Shown here: positions 31,839-40,603 of the stretch, piece after piece
How the letters are laid out: the number at the start of each line of letters is the position of its first letter
Position numbering within the stretch: position 1 is the stretch's first letter
Origin: Bradyrhizobium valentinum
Lineage (GTDB): Bacteria; Pseudomonadota; Alphaproteobacteria; Rhizobiales; Xanthobacteraceae
DNA: 44,229 bases
Assembly: GCF_001440405.1 (NCBI RefSeq)
Contig: NZ_LLXX01000223.1
Span: forward strand, 1 to 44,229
Direction: 5' to 3'
Position numbers and translations under genes: made by a program
Notes under the pieces: generated by a model
Told to the model about the DNA's origin: nothing
Seen by the model: only the letters and a program-made list of their open reading frames with translations
The model's database searches: none

Positions 31839-32936
31839 ATGAACCGTCGCTTTGTGCTTCTTGCAGCCATTGTCGCAGGCGTCTTGGTGGCGCTGACCGT
31901 CTCCAATATCCGCTACAGCCCCTGGACCAACACGGTTGCGCGGACCGTCGACCAGCGCGGACCGCTGTCCGAGGGCGAACGGGCCAACATCGAACTGTTC
32001 GAGCGCGTGTCACCGTCGGTCGTGCAGGTCGCCGCGCGATCCGCCGCCGCCAGTCCATTCGCTGAGGACGAAGGCGCGGAAGCCGGCGCGGCAGCCTCGG
32101 GGACCGGTTTTGTCTGGGACAATAACGGCCATGTCGTCACGAACAATCACGTCGTGCAAAATGGCCGCGAGGTCGCGGTTCGCTTCGCCTCTGGCGCGGT
32201 GGCGCAGGCCGAAGTCGTCGGCGTCGCGCCCAATTATGACCTCGCGGTGTTGCGGATCAGGAATACCCGTCAGTTGCCGTCGCCGGTGGCGCTGGGCAGT
32301 TCAAGCGAACTCAAGGTCGGTCAATCGGCGTTTGCGATCGGCAATCCCTTCGGGCTCGATCAATCGCTGACCAGCGGCATCATCAGCGCGCTCAAGCGCC
32401 GGCTGCCGACCAGCAGCGGCCGCGAAATCGCCAACGTGATCCAGACCGACACCGCGATCAATCCCGGCAATTCGGGCGGGCCGCTGTTGGATTCGGCGGG
32501 ACGGTTGATCGGCGTCAATACGGCGATCATCTCGCCTTCCGGCTCCAGCGCCGGCATCGGCTTTGCGATCCCCGTCGACATCGTCAATCGCGTGGTCCCC
32601 GAACTCATCAAAAGCGGTCGCGTGCCGACGCCCGGCATCGGCATTGTCGCCGCCAGCGAGGCCGTTTCGACAAGGCTCGGCATTGAAGGTGTGATCATCG
32701 TGCGCACCGCGCCCGGAAGCCCGGCCGAGCGCGCCGGCATCCGCGGCGTCGATTTCAACTCGGGCGCGCTCGGCGATGTCATTGTCCAGGCCGACGGCAA
32801 ACCGGTGCACCGGCTTTCCGACCTGACCGACCAGATCGAGCAGATCGGCGCCGGCAAGAGCATCCGCATCAGCCTGAAACGCGGGTCGCAGACGCGCGAT
32901 ATCGATATCGACATCGTGGACATCGGCCGTAGCTGA
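31839..32936 (+). CDS. HtrA/Deg-type periplasmic serine protease
   Basis: A 365-aa trypsin-like protease. An N-terminal hydrophobic segment (residues 5-23) acts as signal anchor or signal peptide. The catalytic triad is His104 (TNNHVV), Asp134 (NYDLAVL) and Ser212 (INPGNSGGP). One PDZ domain follows (about 255-360) with an interrupted GVDFNSGALGDVI loop. The single PDZ and the membrane anchor fit DegS-like or plant-Deg1-like members more than DegP with two PDZ domains. It would cleave misfolded periplasmic proteins or act in envelope-stress signalling. Divergent from ftsH and preceded by an RpoH-like promoter, it is probably part of a quality-control pair. Confidence 0.92.
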   Translation: MNRRFVLLAAIVAGVLVALTVSNIRYSPWTNTVARTVDQRGPLSEGERANIELFERVSPSVVQVAARSAAASPFAEDEGAEAGAAASGTGFVWDNNGHVVTNNHVVQNGREVAVRFASGAVAQAEVVGVAPNYDLAVLRIRNTRQLPSPVALGSSSELKVGQSAFAIGNPFGLDQSLTSGIISALKRRLPTSSGREIANVIQTDTAINPGNSGGPLLDSAGRLIGVNTAIISPSGSSAGIGFAIPVDIVNRVVPELIKSGRVPTPGIGIVAASEAVSTRLGIEGVIIVRTAPGSPAERAGIRGVDFNSGALGDVIVQADGKPVHRLSDLTDQIEQIGAGKSIRISLKRGSQTRDIDIDIVDIGRS

Positions 32937-33098
32937 TCCTCCTTTTGACGGCAGATCGTACCCGTTTTGCAGCGGCCGCACCCGGTGCGCTGGCGCGTTT
33001 ATTGCACGCATTTATCGCAGGGAATTGAATGAGTTGTCTCGGGCGGAAAAACCGCTAAAACCCCGCCCAATCCGACAAGAAGCTCGAAGGACAAACTG

Positions 33099-35426
33099 AT
33101 GAACATTCTTCCCGGCAATATGCGTTTTGGTGCGGGCCAGCCGGTCAAGCGTTTGGAAGACCAGAGACTGCTCACCGGCAAGGGACAGTTCATCGACGAC
33201 AAGGCCGAGGAGGGCGCGCTGTGGCTTTACGTGCTGCGCTCGCCGCATGCCCACGCCAAGATCGTCTCGATCGACACCGCAGCGGCGGCCGGGATGCCCG
33301 GCGTCCAGGCGGTCTACACCGGCGCAGACCTGATCAAGGACGATGTCGGCTCCATTCCCACGCTCGCGATCTTCAAGCGGCCGGATGGCTCACCGATGAC
33401 GGTGCCGCCGCGGCGCCTGCTCGCCCATGAAATCGTCCGGTATGCCGGCGAGGCCGTGGCCGCCGTGGTGGCAACGTCGCGGGTGCTGGCGCAAACGGCG
33501 GCCGAGGCGATCGAAATCGACTACGAGGTGTTGCCCTCGGTGGTCGATCCCGTCGAAGCGGTGAAGCCCGGCGCACCGGTAGTGTGGCCCGAGGCGCCCG
33601 ACAACATCGTGGCCGCCATGAGCTATGGCGACGCCGTCAAGGTCGAGGAAGCCTTTGCCAAGGCTGCGCACACGGTCTCGCTCGATCTGGTCAGCCAGCG
33701 GCTTGTGCCCTCGGCGATGGAGCCACGTTCGGCGATTGCCGAGATCGAGAAGAAGACCGGCCGGCTGATCCTGCACGTGCAGTCGCAAACCCCCGGCTCG
33801 ACCCGTGATCTGCTCGCGGAATCCATTCTGAAGCGGCCGAAGGACAGCGTGCGCGTGCTGGTCGGCGATATTGGCGGCGGCTTTGGCCAGAAGACAAGTC
33901 TCTATCCCGAAGACGGCATCGTTGCCTACGCCGCGACCAAGCTGAACAACAAGATCCGCTGGCGCGGCGACCGCACCGACGAGTTCGTCGGCGGCACCCA
34001 TGGCCGCGATCTCACCTCTACCGGCGAATTCGCGCTCGACACCAAAGGTCGCGTGCTCGCCTATCGCGTGCGCTCGATCGGCGGCACCGGAGCGTACTCG
34101 TCGGGGACCGCGAACATCATTCCGCTGGTGCTCGGCCCGTTCGTGCAGACCGGCGTCTACGACCTGCCGCTGGTGCACTTCGAGGTGAAGTCGGTGATGA
34201 CCAACACAGCGCCGGTCGGCGCCTATCGCGGGGCGGGGCGGCCTGAGGCTGTGTTCATCGTCGAGCGGCTGATGGATGCCGCCGCGCGGCAGATCGGAAT
34301 GGATCCGCGCACGATCCGCAAGGTGAATTACATCAAGCCCGCGCAACTGCCCTACACCAACGCGGTCGGCCAGGTGTACGATTCCGGCGCCTTCGCGCAC
34401 ATGCTGTCGCGCGCTTCGGAGCTTTCGGATTGGGACGGCTTTGCCGCGCGCAAGAAGGCGGCGAAGAAGAAGGGCCTGCTGTATGGCCGCGGCCTCACCA
34501 GCTACATCGAATGGACCGGCGGGCGCGCGCATACCGAAAAGGTTAGCCTGCACGCGACCGCGGAGGGCCGCATCATCCTGCATTCCGGCACCATGGCGAT
34601 GGGGCAGGGGCTGCAGACCACCTACACCCAGATGGTGGCGGATACGCTCGGCATTCCCATGGACAAGATCGACGTCGTGCAGGGCGACACCGATCTCGCC
34701 ACCGGTTTCGGCAGCGTCGGCTCACGCTCGCTGTTCGTCGGCGGCACGGCGGTCGCGGTCTCGACCAACGACATGATCCAGAAGGCGCGCGCGAAGGCCT
34801 CGAACGTGCTGGAGACGTCCATCGAGGATATCGAGTATCGCGACGGCTGGCTGACGGTGGTCGGCACCGACAAGCGCATCAGCCTGTTCGAAATCGCGAA
34901 GAAGGAAGATGGCGCGCGGCTTTCCGTTGACTCTGAAGGCGAGGTCGACGGCCCGAGCTGGCCGAACGGCACGCATATCTGTGAAGTCGAAATCGATCCT
35001 GAAACCGGCGTCAGCAAGGTGGTGCGCTACACCACGGTCGATGACGTCGGCATCGCCGTCAATCCAATGCTGGTCACCGGCCAGGTGCATGGCGGCGTTG
35101 CCCAAGGCATCGGGCAGGCGCTCTATGAGGGCGTAGCTTACAGCGAGGAAGGGCAGCTATTGACTGCGAGCTATCAGGATTACTGCGTGCCGCGCGCCGA
35201 CGACATCCCGCCGATCGGCGTGACGCTGGATGATTCCGCGCCCTGCCGCACCAATCCGTTGGGCGCCAAGGGCTGCGGCGAATCCGGTGCCATCGGCGGC
35301 CCACCTTGCGTCACCAACGGTGTGATGGACGCCTTGAGCGAACTCGGCATCAAGCAGCTCAACACGCCACTGACGCCGGCCAAGGTCTGGCAGGCGATAA
35401 GGGATGCGAAGGCGGCGGAGGAGTAA
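33099..35426 (+). CDS. Form II CoxL-like molybdopterin-binding subunit
   Basis: A 775-aa large subunit of the xanthine dehydrogenase/CO dehydrogenase family. The molybdenum-cofactor motifs are GGGFGQK (259-265), GAYRGAGRPE (374-383), a GQGLQTTYTQ loop, and GAKGCGESGA near 722-731 with the catalytic Glu at about 728. AYRGAGR is the signature of form II CoxL, in place of AYXCSFR in true CO dehydrogenases, so the natural substrate is uncertain and is probably an aldehyde or N-heterocycle. The medium (FAD) and small (2Fe-2S) subunit genes that normally flank such a gene are absent on both sides here. The start follows AAGGA. It is cytoplasmic or membrane-associated. Confidence 0.9.
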   Translation: MNILPGNMRFGAGQPVKRLEDQRLLTGKGQFIDDKAEEGALWLYVLRSPHAHAKIVSIDTAAAAGMPGVQAVYTGADLIKDDVGSIPTLAIFKRPDGSPMTVPPRRLLAHEIVRYAGEAVAAVVATSRVLAQTAAEAIEIDYEVLPSVVDPVEAVKPGAPVVWPEAPDNIVAAMSYGDAVKVEEAFAKAAHTVSLDLVSQRLVPSAMEPRSAIAEIEKKTGRLILHVQSQTPGSTRDLLAESILKRPKDSVRVLVGDIGGGFGQKTSLYPEDGIVAYAATKLNNKIRWRGDRTDEFVGGTHGRDLTSTGEFALDTKGRVLAYRVRSIGGTGAYSSGTANIIPLVLGPFVQTGVYDLPLVHFEVKSVMTNTAPVGAYRGAGRPEAVFIVERLMDAAARQIGMDPRTIRKVNYIKPAQLPYTNAVGQVYDSGAFAHMLSRASELSDWDGFAARKKAAKKKGLLYGRGLTSYIEWTGGRAHTEKVSLHATAEGRIILHSGTMAMGQGLQTTYTQMVADTLGIPMDKIDVVQGDTDLATGFGSVGSRSLFVGGTAVAVSTNDMIQKARAKASNVLETSIEDIEYRDGWLTVVGTDKRISLFEIAKKEDGARLSVDSEGEVDGPSWPNGTHICEVEIDPETGVSKVVRYTTVDDVGIAVNPMLVTGQVHGGVAQGIGQALYEGVAYSEEGQLLTASYQDYCVPRADDIPPIGVTLDDSAPCRTNPLGAKGCGESGAIGGPPCVTNGVMDALSELGIKQLNTPLTPAKVWQAIRDAKAAEE

Positions 35427-35434
35427 GCGCCCTC

Positions 35435-35590
35435 ATGAGGAATAGCCGCCTCGCCGTCCTTCTCTTGGCAGTCCTCGCGTTGGTTATCGCGGGCCTGATG
35501 GTCGAAACTTACTGGGACTGCCGCTTGTTGAAAGGTGGCTCTTTGAAAGAGTGTGCGCCGGGGCGACCCGGACCAACGGGACTGCATTAG
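35435..35590 (+). CDS. 51-aa single-span membrane protein
   Basis: A small protein beginning MRNSRLAVLLLAVLALVIAG, with one hydrophobic helix (about residues 6-24), followed by a short periplasmic tail of 27 residues with two cysteines (YWDC and KEC) that could form a disulfide, and a Pro/Gly-rich end. It starts eight bases after the CoxL-like stop codon, with GGAGGAG about 13 bases upstream at the end of that gene, so it is probably co-transcribed. A link with the molybdoenzyme is not proven; such tiny membrane proteins are often narrowly distributed. Confidence 0.6.
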   Translation: MRNSRLAVLLLAVLALVIAGLMVETYWDCRLLKGGSLKECAPGRPGPTGLH

Positions 35591-35673
35591 GCTCGTTCTC
35601 AGCCCTCAACAGTCGCTATCTCCCCTACAGGGGGTAGTAAGAAGAAGCTACTGCGCGTCATCCGAGTATGGCC

Positions 35674-36870
35674 CTACAGCCCCAACACCATCTTCGCGAC
35701 GATATCGCGCTGGATCTCCGACGAGCCGCCGAAGATCGTGTAGGCCCGGCCGTTGAGATATTCCGGCACGACGGGGAGCATCTCTTCCGGGATTCCCGGC
35801 GCCTCGTTGAGCCGGTACAACGGCCGCATTGGCTCGACATAAAGGCCGTCATTGCCGATCACGTCGACACCGAGCCGCGTCACCGCCTGGCGGATTTCGC
35901 TGACGCGCAATTTCAAGAGCGACGACACCGCCCCGGGATTTTGTCCGGTCTGCAGCGCGGAGAGCACGCGCAGCTCGGTCATCTCTAACGCATCGATGTC
36001 CACTTCGATTTCGGACATCCGCATTGCGATATCGGGATCGTCGATCGCGCGGCCGGTTAAGTCGGATTCGGCAAGGCTAGAGACCGTCTTCAGCGCGTCG
36101 CGCAATTTGGCCGAGGCGATGCCGGAACCGCGCTCGAATTCGAGCAGGTATTTGCCGTAGGTCCAGCCCTTGCCTTCCTCGCCGACGCGGTTGGCGACGG
36201 GCACTCGCACATCGTCGAAGAACACCTGGTTGACCTCGTGGTCGCCGCCGATGGTGAGGATCGGGCGCGTCGTGATGCCCGGGCTCTTCATGTCGATCAG
36301 GATGAACGAAATGCCGTCCTGCTGCCGCTCGGTCTCGTTGGTGCGCACCAGCGCGAACATCCGGTTGGCGTGATGGGCGTGCGTGGTCCAGATCTTGGTG
36401 CCGTTGATGATGTAGTCGTCGCCGTCGCGCACCGCGCGGGTTTTCAGCGAGGCAAGGTCGGAGCCGGAGCCCGGTTCGGAATAGCCCTGGCACCAGTAGT
36501 CCTCGCCGGAGAGGATCCGCGGCAGGTAAAAATTCTTTTGCTCCGGCGAGCCGAAGCCGATGATGACGGGACCGACCATCTTGACGCCCATCACGTTCAC
36601 GTTCGGCACACCGGCGCGGGCGCATTCGGTCTCAAAGATCCAGCGCTGCGCCGGGGTCCAGTCCGGCCCGCCATATTCCACCGGCCAGCCCGGCGCGCCC
36701 CAACCCTTCCTGTGCAACGCGCGCTGCCAGGCCATCCCAATGTCAGGATCGGAGAATACCGACGGCGTCAGCGCGGTGGCGCGCTTCATTTCCGGCGTGA
36801 GATTTGCCGCGATGAATTCGCGGACCTCCTTCTCGAAGGCGCGTTCCTCGGCGTTGAAAGCAAGATCCAT
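35674..36870 (-). CDS. Acyl-CoA dehydrogenase (catalytic-type subunit)
   Basis: A 398-aa FAD-dependent acyl-CoA dehydrogenase, third gene of a leftward operon. The N-terminal helical domain is followed by QGYSEPGSGSDLASLKTRA, the FAD/substrate loop of the family, then DYIINGTKIWTTHAH. The C-terminal block reads YTIFGGSSEIQRDIVAKMVL, with GGSSEIQR binding FAD as in active enzymes. It sits 12 bases after another acyl-CoA dehydrogenase that lacks the equivalent motif, so the two may form a heteromer, as in steroid side-chain degradation (FadE-type alpha2beta2 enzymes). GGAG precedes the start. The precise acyl-CoA is unknown. Confidence 0.92.
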   Translation of the reverse strand: MDLAFNAEERAFEKEVREFIAANLTPEMKRATALTPSVFSDPDIGMAWQRALHRKGWGAPGWPVEYGGPDWTPAQRWIFETECARAGVPNVNVMGVKMVGPVIIGFGSPEQKNFYLPRILSGEDYWCQGYSEPGSGSDLASLKTRAVRDGDDYIINGTKIWTTHAHHANRMFALVRTNETERQQDGISFILIDMKSPGITTRPILTIGGDHEVNQVFFDDVRVPVANRVGEEGKGWTYGKYLLEFERGSGIASAKLRDALKTVSSLAESDLTGRAIDDPDIAMRMSEIEVDIDALEMTELRVLSALQTGQNPGAVSSLLKLRVSEIRQAVTRLGVDVIGNDGLYVEPMRPLYRLNEAPGIPEEMLPVVPEYLNGRAYTIFGGSSEIQRDIVAKMVLGL

Positions 36871-36882
36871 GATGCGCTCCTA

Positions 36883-38031
36883 TCAGGCCTGAACGGCGCG
36901 ACCGCCGAGGGCGGCGTGGCGGCGATAATGATGGGCGCTGCCGCCGAACAGCGTATCGAAGGCGAGCAGCCGCTTGAAATAGGAACCGATGTCGAGCTCT
37001 TCGGTAACACCCATCGCGCCGTGAAGCTGGACCGACTGTTCGGCGACGAAGCGCGCGCATTTGCCGATCTTGGCTTTTGCGCCCGAGGCGGCGCGACTGC
37101 GCGCGATGGGTTCGGCGTCGGCCATCAAGGCAGCGCGTAGCGCCATCGAGCGCGCCTCGTCGCATTGCATCGCCATGTCGGCGAGGCGATGGCGGATCAC
37201 CTGATTGGCGGATAGCGGCCGCCCGAACTGCTTTCGAATCTTGGTGTATTCCAGTGTCTGGTCGAGCAGGGTCTGCATGATACCGACGGCCTCCGCGCTG
37301 AGCGCGGCCATCGCGCGATCGATCACGGCTTCGATCGCCGGCAGCGCGTCGTTGCCGTTGCCGAGCAGGGCGTCGGCAAGAAGCTGCACGCCGCTCAGCT
37401 CGAGATTGCAGGCCCGGCCGCCGCCAAGCCGCGGAAAGTCGCGCAAGGCGAGGCCGCGCGCGCCTTTGGGCATCAGGAACAGGCAGAGCTTGCCCGGTTT
37501 GCCGGAGCCGTCATCGACACGGGCCGAAACGATGATCTGGTTGGCGGCGTTGCCGTCAAGCACGGCAGTCTTGTGTCCGTCGAGCTGCCAACCGTCAGAA
37601 GTCTTCTTCGCCGTGGTCCTGATGTCGGCGAGATCAAAGCGCGCCTGACGTTCGGAATGCGCGAATGCCAGGTACAGCGAGCCGTCGGCGATATCAGGCA
37701 GCAGTGCCCGCTTCTGCGCTTCCGTGCCGCATTCCGATATCAGTGACACGCCGATCACGACTGTGGAAAGATACGGCTCGGAGACGAGGCCGCGCCCGAA
37801 TGCTTCCATCAGGATTCCGACCTCGACCGCGCCGCCGCCCAGCCCGCCATGAGCCTCGGCGATCGGCAGCGCCAGCCAGCCGAGATCGGCGAACTGCTTC
37901 CAGATATCGGCGCTGAAGCCGAGCGGATCGTTGGCGACCTTGCGGCGGTGATCGGCGGTATAGGTCTCGCTGACGAAGCGGTCGGCACTTTCGCGCAGCA
38001 ACCGCTGCTCGTCACTTAGGGTAAGGTCCAT
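36883..38031 (-). CDS. Acyl-CoA dehydrogenase (probable partner subunit)
   Basis: A 382-aa acyl-CoA dehydrogenase-like protein, middle gene of the operon. It has the helical N-domain (MDLTLSDEQRLLRESADRF), a short beta domain, and the C-terminal helical domain with EYTKIRKQFGRPLSANQ and VQLHGAMGVTEELDIG. The last block reads DTLFGGSAHHYRRHAAL, where active enzymes have GGS/T-x-EIQR, so the usual FAD contact is altered. Together with the downstream paralogue this suggests division of labour in a mixed complex. It follows the enoyl-CoA hydratase gene by 19 bases. Confidence 0.9.
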   Translation of the reverse strand: MDLTLSDEQRLLRESADRFVSETYTADHRRKVANDPLGFSADIWKQFADLGWLALPIAEAHGGLGGGAVEVGILMEAFGRGLVSEPYLSTVVIGVSLISECGTEAQKRALLPDIADGSLYLAFAHSERQARFDLADIRTTAKKTSDGWQLDGHKTAVLDGNAANQIIVSARVDDGSGKPGKLCLFLMPKGARGLALRDFPRLGGGRACNLELSGVQLLADALLGNGNDALPAIEAVIDRAMAALSAEAVGIMQTLLDQTLEYTKIRKQFGRPLSANQVIRHRLADMAMQCDEARSMALRAALMADAEPIARSRAASGAKAKIGKCARFVAEQSVQLHGAMGVTEELDIGSYFKRLLAFDTLFGGSAHHYRRHAALGGRAVQA

Positions 38032-38050
38032 CTGATCTACTTTGCTCGTT

Positions 38051-38902
38051 CTATTTTGCTTGTGCCGGTTTCCGGACGGAAGGGTGCAGGCCTGCGGGAT
38101 CCACGATCATTCCGAATTCCTGCAGGTTATGCGCGTGGCAGAGCTGATGCAGCGCGAACGCCTGCTCGATCGCCGCGGGTTGTCCCATCACGTCGACCGA
38201 GCGATTGACGGCTTCCTTTGTCAGTTTCAGCGCGAACGAAGGTTTCGCTGCGATCCTTTCAGCGAGCTTCATCACGTACGAGGATAGTTCCTCGCGCGGC
38301 ACCACGTGATTGACCATGCCAAGCCGGTGCGCTTCCTCCGCGCTCCAGACGTCTGATGTGAACAGCAATTCCTTGGCCTTGCGCGGGCCCAATTCCCAAG
38401 GATGCACGAACCATTCGACGCCGCAGACGCCCATGGTGACGACGGGATCACAGAACTCCGCATCATGGCTTGCGACGATGAGATCGCAGGCCCAGGCCAG
38501 CATCAGACCGCCGGCGATGCACTTGCCGTGCACTTCCGCGATCGTAGGTTTTGCCAGATTGCGCCAGCGCCGTGTGATCTGCAGATAGATTTCCTGCTCG
38601 CGCGCAAAGCGGCCGTGGGCGTTGGGTTCGGCGAACCCGCCCCAATTTCCAACCGGCGGAAAATCTACGCCGGCGGTATTCTTGGCCCCGGGGCGCAGGT
38701 CATGTCCTGACGAAAAATGCGGGCCGTTGCCGGCAAGGATGATGACCTTGACCGCATCGTCCTGCACCGCCTGGTCGAAGGCGGCATTGAGATCATAGGT
38801 CATCTGCAGGTTCTGCGCGTTGCGCGCCTCGGGCCGGTTCATCACGATCCGCGCAATGCGCGGCTCCGGCCGCTCCACGACGATGGTCTCGAACGCGGTC
38901 AT
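38051..38902 (-). CDS. Enoyl-CoA hydratase/isomerase family protein
   Basis: A 283-aa crotonase-fold protein, first gene of the leftward operon, with a strong GGAGGG before the ATG. The oxyanion-hole motifs are FSSGHDL (first, about residues 63-69) and CIAGGLMLAW (second, about 127-136). In true hydratases two Glu residues follow; here the region around DPVVTMGVCGVEWFVHPWELG is altered, so a hydratase, isomerase or hydrolase reaction are all possible. The two acyl-CoA dehydrogenase genes follow at 12-19-base intervals, making a beta-oxidation-type module, perhaps for a branched or cyclic acyl-CoA. No acyl-CoA ligase, thiolase or regulator gene is adjacent in the window. Confidence 0.9.
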   Translation of the reverse strand: MTAFETIVVERPEPRIARIVMNRPEARNAQNLQMTYDLNAAFDQAVQDDAVKVIILAGNGPHFSSGHDLRPGAKNTAGVDFPPVGNWGGFAEPNAHGRFAREQEIYLQITRRWRNLAKPTIAEVHGKCIAGGLMLAWACDLIVASHDAEFCDPVVTMGVCGVEWFVHPWELGPRKAKELLFTSDVWSAEEAHRLGMVNHVVPREELSSYVMKLAERIAAKPSFALKLTKEAVNRSVDVMGQPAAIEQAFALHQLCHAHNLQEFGMIVDPAGLHPSVRKPAQAK

Positions 38903-39058
38903 GCGCCCTCCCTCTATTATTATCCGGCCATGTTGTTATTTCGGCGAACGATAGGCAAGGGCCGTCGGCTGCGAAATGGGCCTGAGACGGCTTACGCCTT
39001 GCATACCTGACGCAACCAATCTGACAGGCTGGCGTTTAGCTCTCTTTGGGAGAGTTCG

Positions 39059-39667
39059 ATGCGCAGATTATGGACCGTTCTGGCGGCGCTGGCGACACTA
39101 AGCCTGACCAATTGCGGCTACAACGCGATTCAGACCACCGACGAGCAAGTCAAGTCGGGCTGGTCGGAAGTCGTCAACCAATACCAGCGCCGCGCCGATC
39201 TGGTGCCCAACCTCGTCAATTCCGTGAAGGGCTTTGCGCAGCAGGAAAAGGACGTGCTGCTCGGGGTTACCAACGCGCGCGCCAAGGTCGGCAGCGTCCA
39301 GGCGACACCGGAAGTGTTGAACGATCCCGCCGCGTTCCAGAAATTCCAGGCTGCGCAGAGCGAACTCACGAGCGCGCTGTCGCGGCTGTTGGTCGTGACT
39401 GAAAACTATCCGCAGCTCAAATCGGACGCGCTGTTTCGCGACCTGATGGCGCAGCTTGAAGGCACCGAGAACCGCATCACCGTGGCGCGAAACCGCTACA
39501 TCAACGCGGTGCAGGACTATAACGTCGGCATCCGCACCTTCCCGAACAATCTGACGGCGATGGCGTTCGGCTACAAGGAGAAGCCGGCCTTCACGGTCGA
39601 GAACGAGAAGGCGATCTCGACCGCGCCGAAGGTGGATTTCAACCCGACGCCGGCGCCCGCGAAGTAG
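39059..39667 (+). CDS. lemA: LemA family lipoprotein-like protein
   Basis: A 202-aa LemA protein. The N-terminus has a signal with a lipobox-like LTNC at residues 16-19, so Cys19 may be lipidated. The helical core contains the family motifs VKSGWSEVVNQYQRRADLVPNL and ENRITVARNRYINAVQDYN (about 128-146), then the typical YKEKPAF and a Pro-rich tail. GGGAGAG precedes the ATG. LemA forms periplasmic or membrane-associated helical bundles and is usually encoded with TPM-domain proteins, as here. Its exact role is not known in this group. Confidence 0.93.
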   Translation: MRRLWTVLAALATLSLTNCGYNAIQTTDEQVKSGWSEVVNQYQRRADLVPNLVNSVKGFAQQEKDVLLGVTNARAKVGSVQATPEVLNDPAAFQKFQAAQSELTSALSRLLVVTENYPQLKSDALFRDLMAQLEGTENRITVARNRYINAVQDYNVGIRTFPNNLTAMAFGYKEKPAFTVENEKAISTAPKVDFNPTPAPAK

Positions 39668-39671
39668 CGGG

Positions 39672-40601
39672 GTGAACAGACGACCTGCGATGAACGCTGC
39701 AAGAGCCTCCATTCTTGCGCTGCTGCTGTGCTGGGCTTGTTCGGCGCTGGCGCTCGTCGCGGTGCCGGCCTTGAGCGGGCGGGTGGTCGATCAGACCGGC
39801 ACGCTCGCGGCCAGCGACATCGCCTCGCTGATGCAGACGCTGAAGGATCTGGAGACGCGCAAGGGCAGCCAGATCGCGGTGCTGATCGTGCCGACGACGG
39901 ACGGCGAGGTGATCGATCAATTTTCGCTCCGGGTCGCGGAAGCCTGGAAGATCGGACGCAAGAAGGTCGACGACGGCGCGCTGCTCGTCATCGCCAAGAA
40001 CGATCGCCGCTTGCGGATCGAGGTTGGTTACGGCCTCGAGGGCGCGCTCACCGACGTCACCACCAAGCGCATCATCGACGAAGACATCACGCCCAAATTC
40101 AAAGCCGGCGATTTCGCCGGTGGCGTCTCGGCGGGCGTCAACCGAATGGTCCGGGTCGCCGAGGGCGAGAAGCTGCCGGAGCCGGCGCCGCCGCATTGGG
40201 AGACGTCTGAACTCCTCAATTACCTCAACCCGGGCAATCCGTTTGTCATCTTTGGGCTGATCATCCTCGCGGCGGCGCTGCGCAGTTTTCTTGGCCGATT
40301 GATCGGCGCGCTGGCGACCGGCGGCATCGTTGGCGTTGTCGCCTGGTTTGTCGCAGGATCGCTCGCGGCCGCAATGCTGGTTGGCTTTATCGCTTTCGTC
40401 GTCACCTTCCTCTTCCAGAATCTGGGCTCGACCGGCCCAAGCGTGGGGCGCCGCCGATACGACCGGGACAATGGCGGATGGGTCATGGGCGGCAGCGGCG
40501 GGTCCTGGTCGGGTGGCAGCGGCTCCAGGGGTAGCGATAGTGGCGGGTTCAGCGGTGGCGGCGGCAACTTTGGCGGCGGCGGCGCCTCGGGGAGCTGGTA
40601 G
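39672..40601 (+). CDS. TPM-domain membrane protein (YgcG family)
   Basis: A 309-aa protein with a signal sequence (about 8-30), a TPM domain (about 35-155: GRVVDQTGTLAASDIASLMQ, then IEVGYGLEGALTD), two membrane helices (about 192-250) and a Gly/Ser-rich tail ending GGGGASGSW. This is the standard YgcG layout. TPM domains occur in acid phosphatases and photosystem II repair factors; the role in LemA loci is probably envelope maintenance. Translation starts at GTG 39672, four bases after lemA; an ATG at 39690 is also possible. Confidence 0.92.
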   Translation: MNRRPAMNAARASILALLLCWACSALALVAVPALSGRVVDQTGTLAASDIASLMQTLKDLETRKGSQIAVLIVPTTDGEVIDQFSLRVAEAWKIGRKKVDDGALLVIAKNDRRLRIEVGYGLEGALTDVTTKRIIDEDITPKFKAGDFAGGVSAGVNRMVRVAEGEKLPEPAPPHWETSELLNYLNPGNPFVIFGLIILAAALRSFLGRLIGALATGGIVGVVAWFVAGSLAAAMLVGFIAFVVTFLFQNLGSTGPSVGRRRYDRDNGGWVMGGSGGSWSGGSGSRGSDSGGFSGGGGNFGGGGASGSW

Positions 40602-40603
40602 AC

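Noticed and set aside
33390..34583. 397-codon minus-strand frame inside the CoxL-like gene
   Set aside because: The plus strand encodes a complete molybdoenzyme with all motifs; the antisense frame has none.
33099..35426. Annotation as true carbon monoxide dehydrogenase large subunit
   Set aside because: The active-site loop reads AYRGAGR (form II) and not AYXCSFR, and no other cox subunit genes are adjacent.
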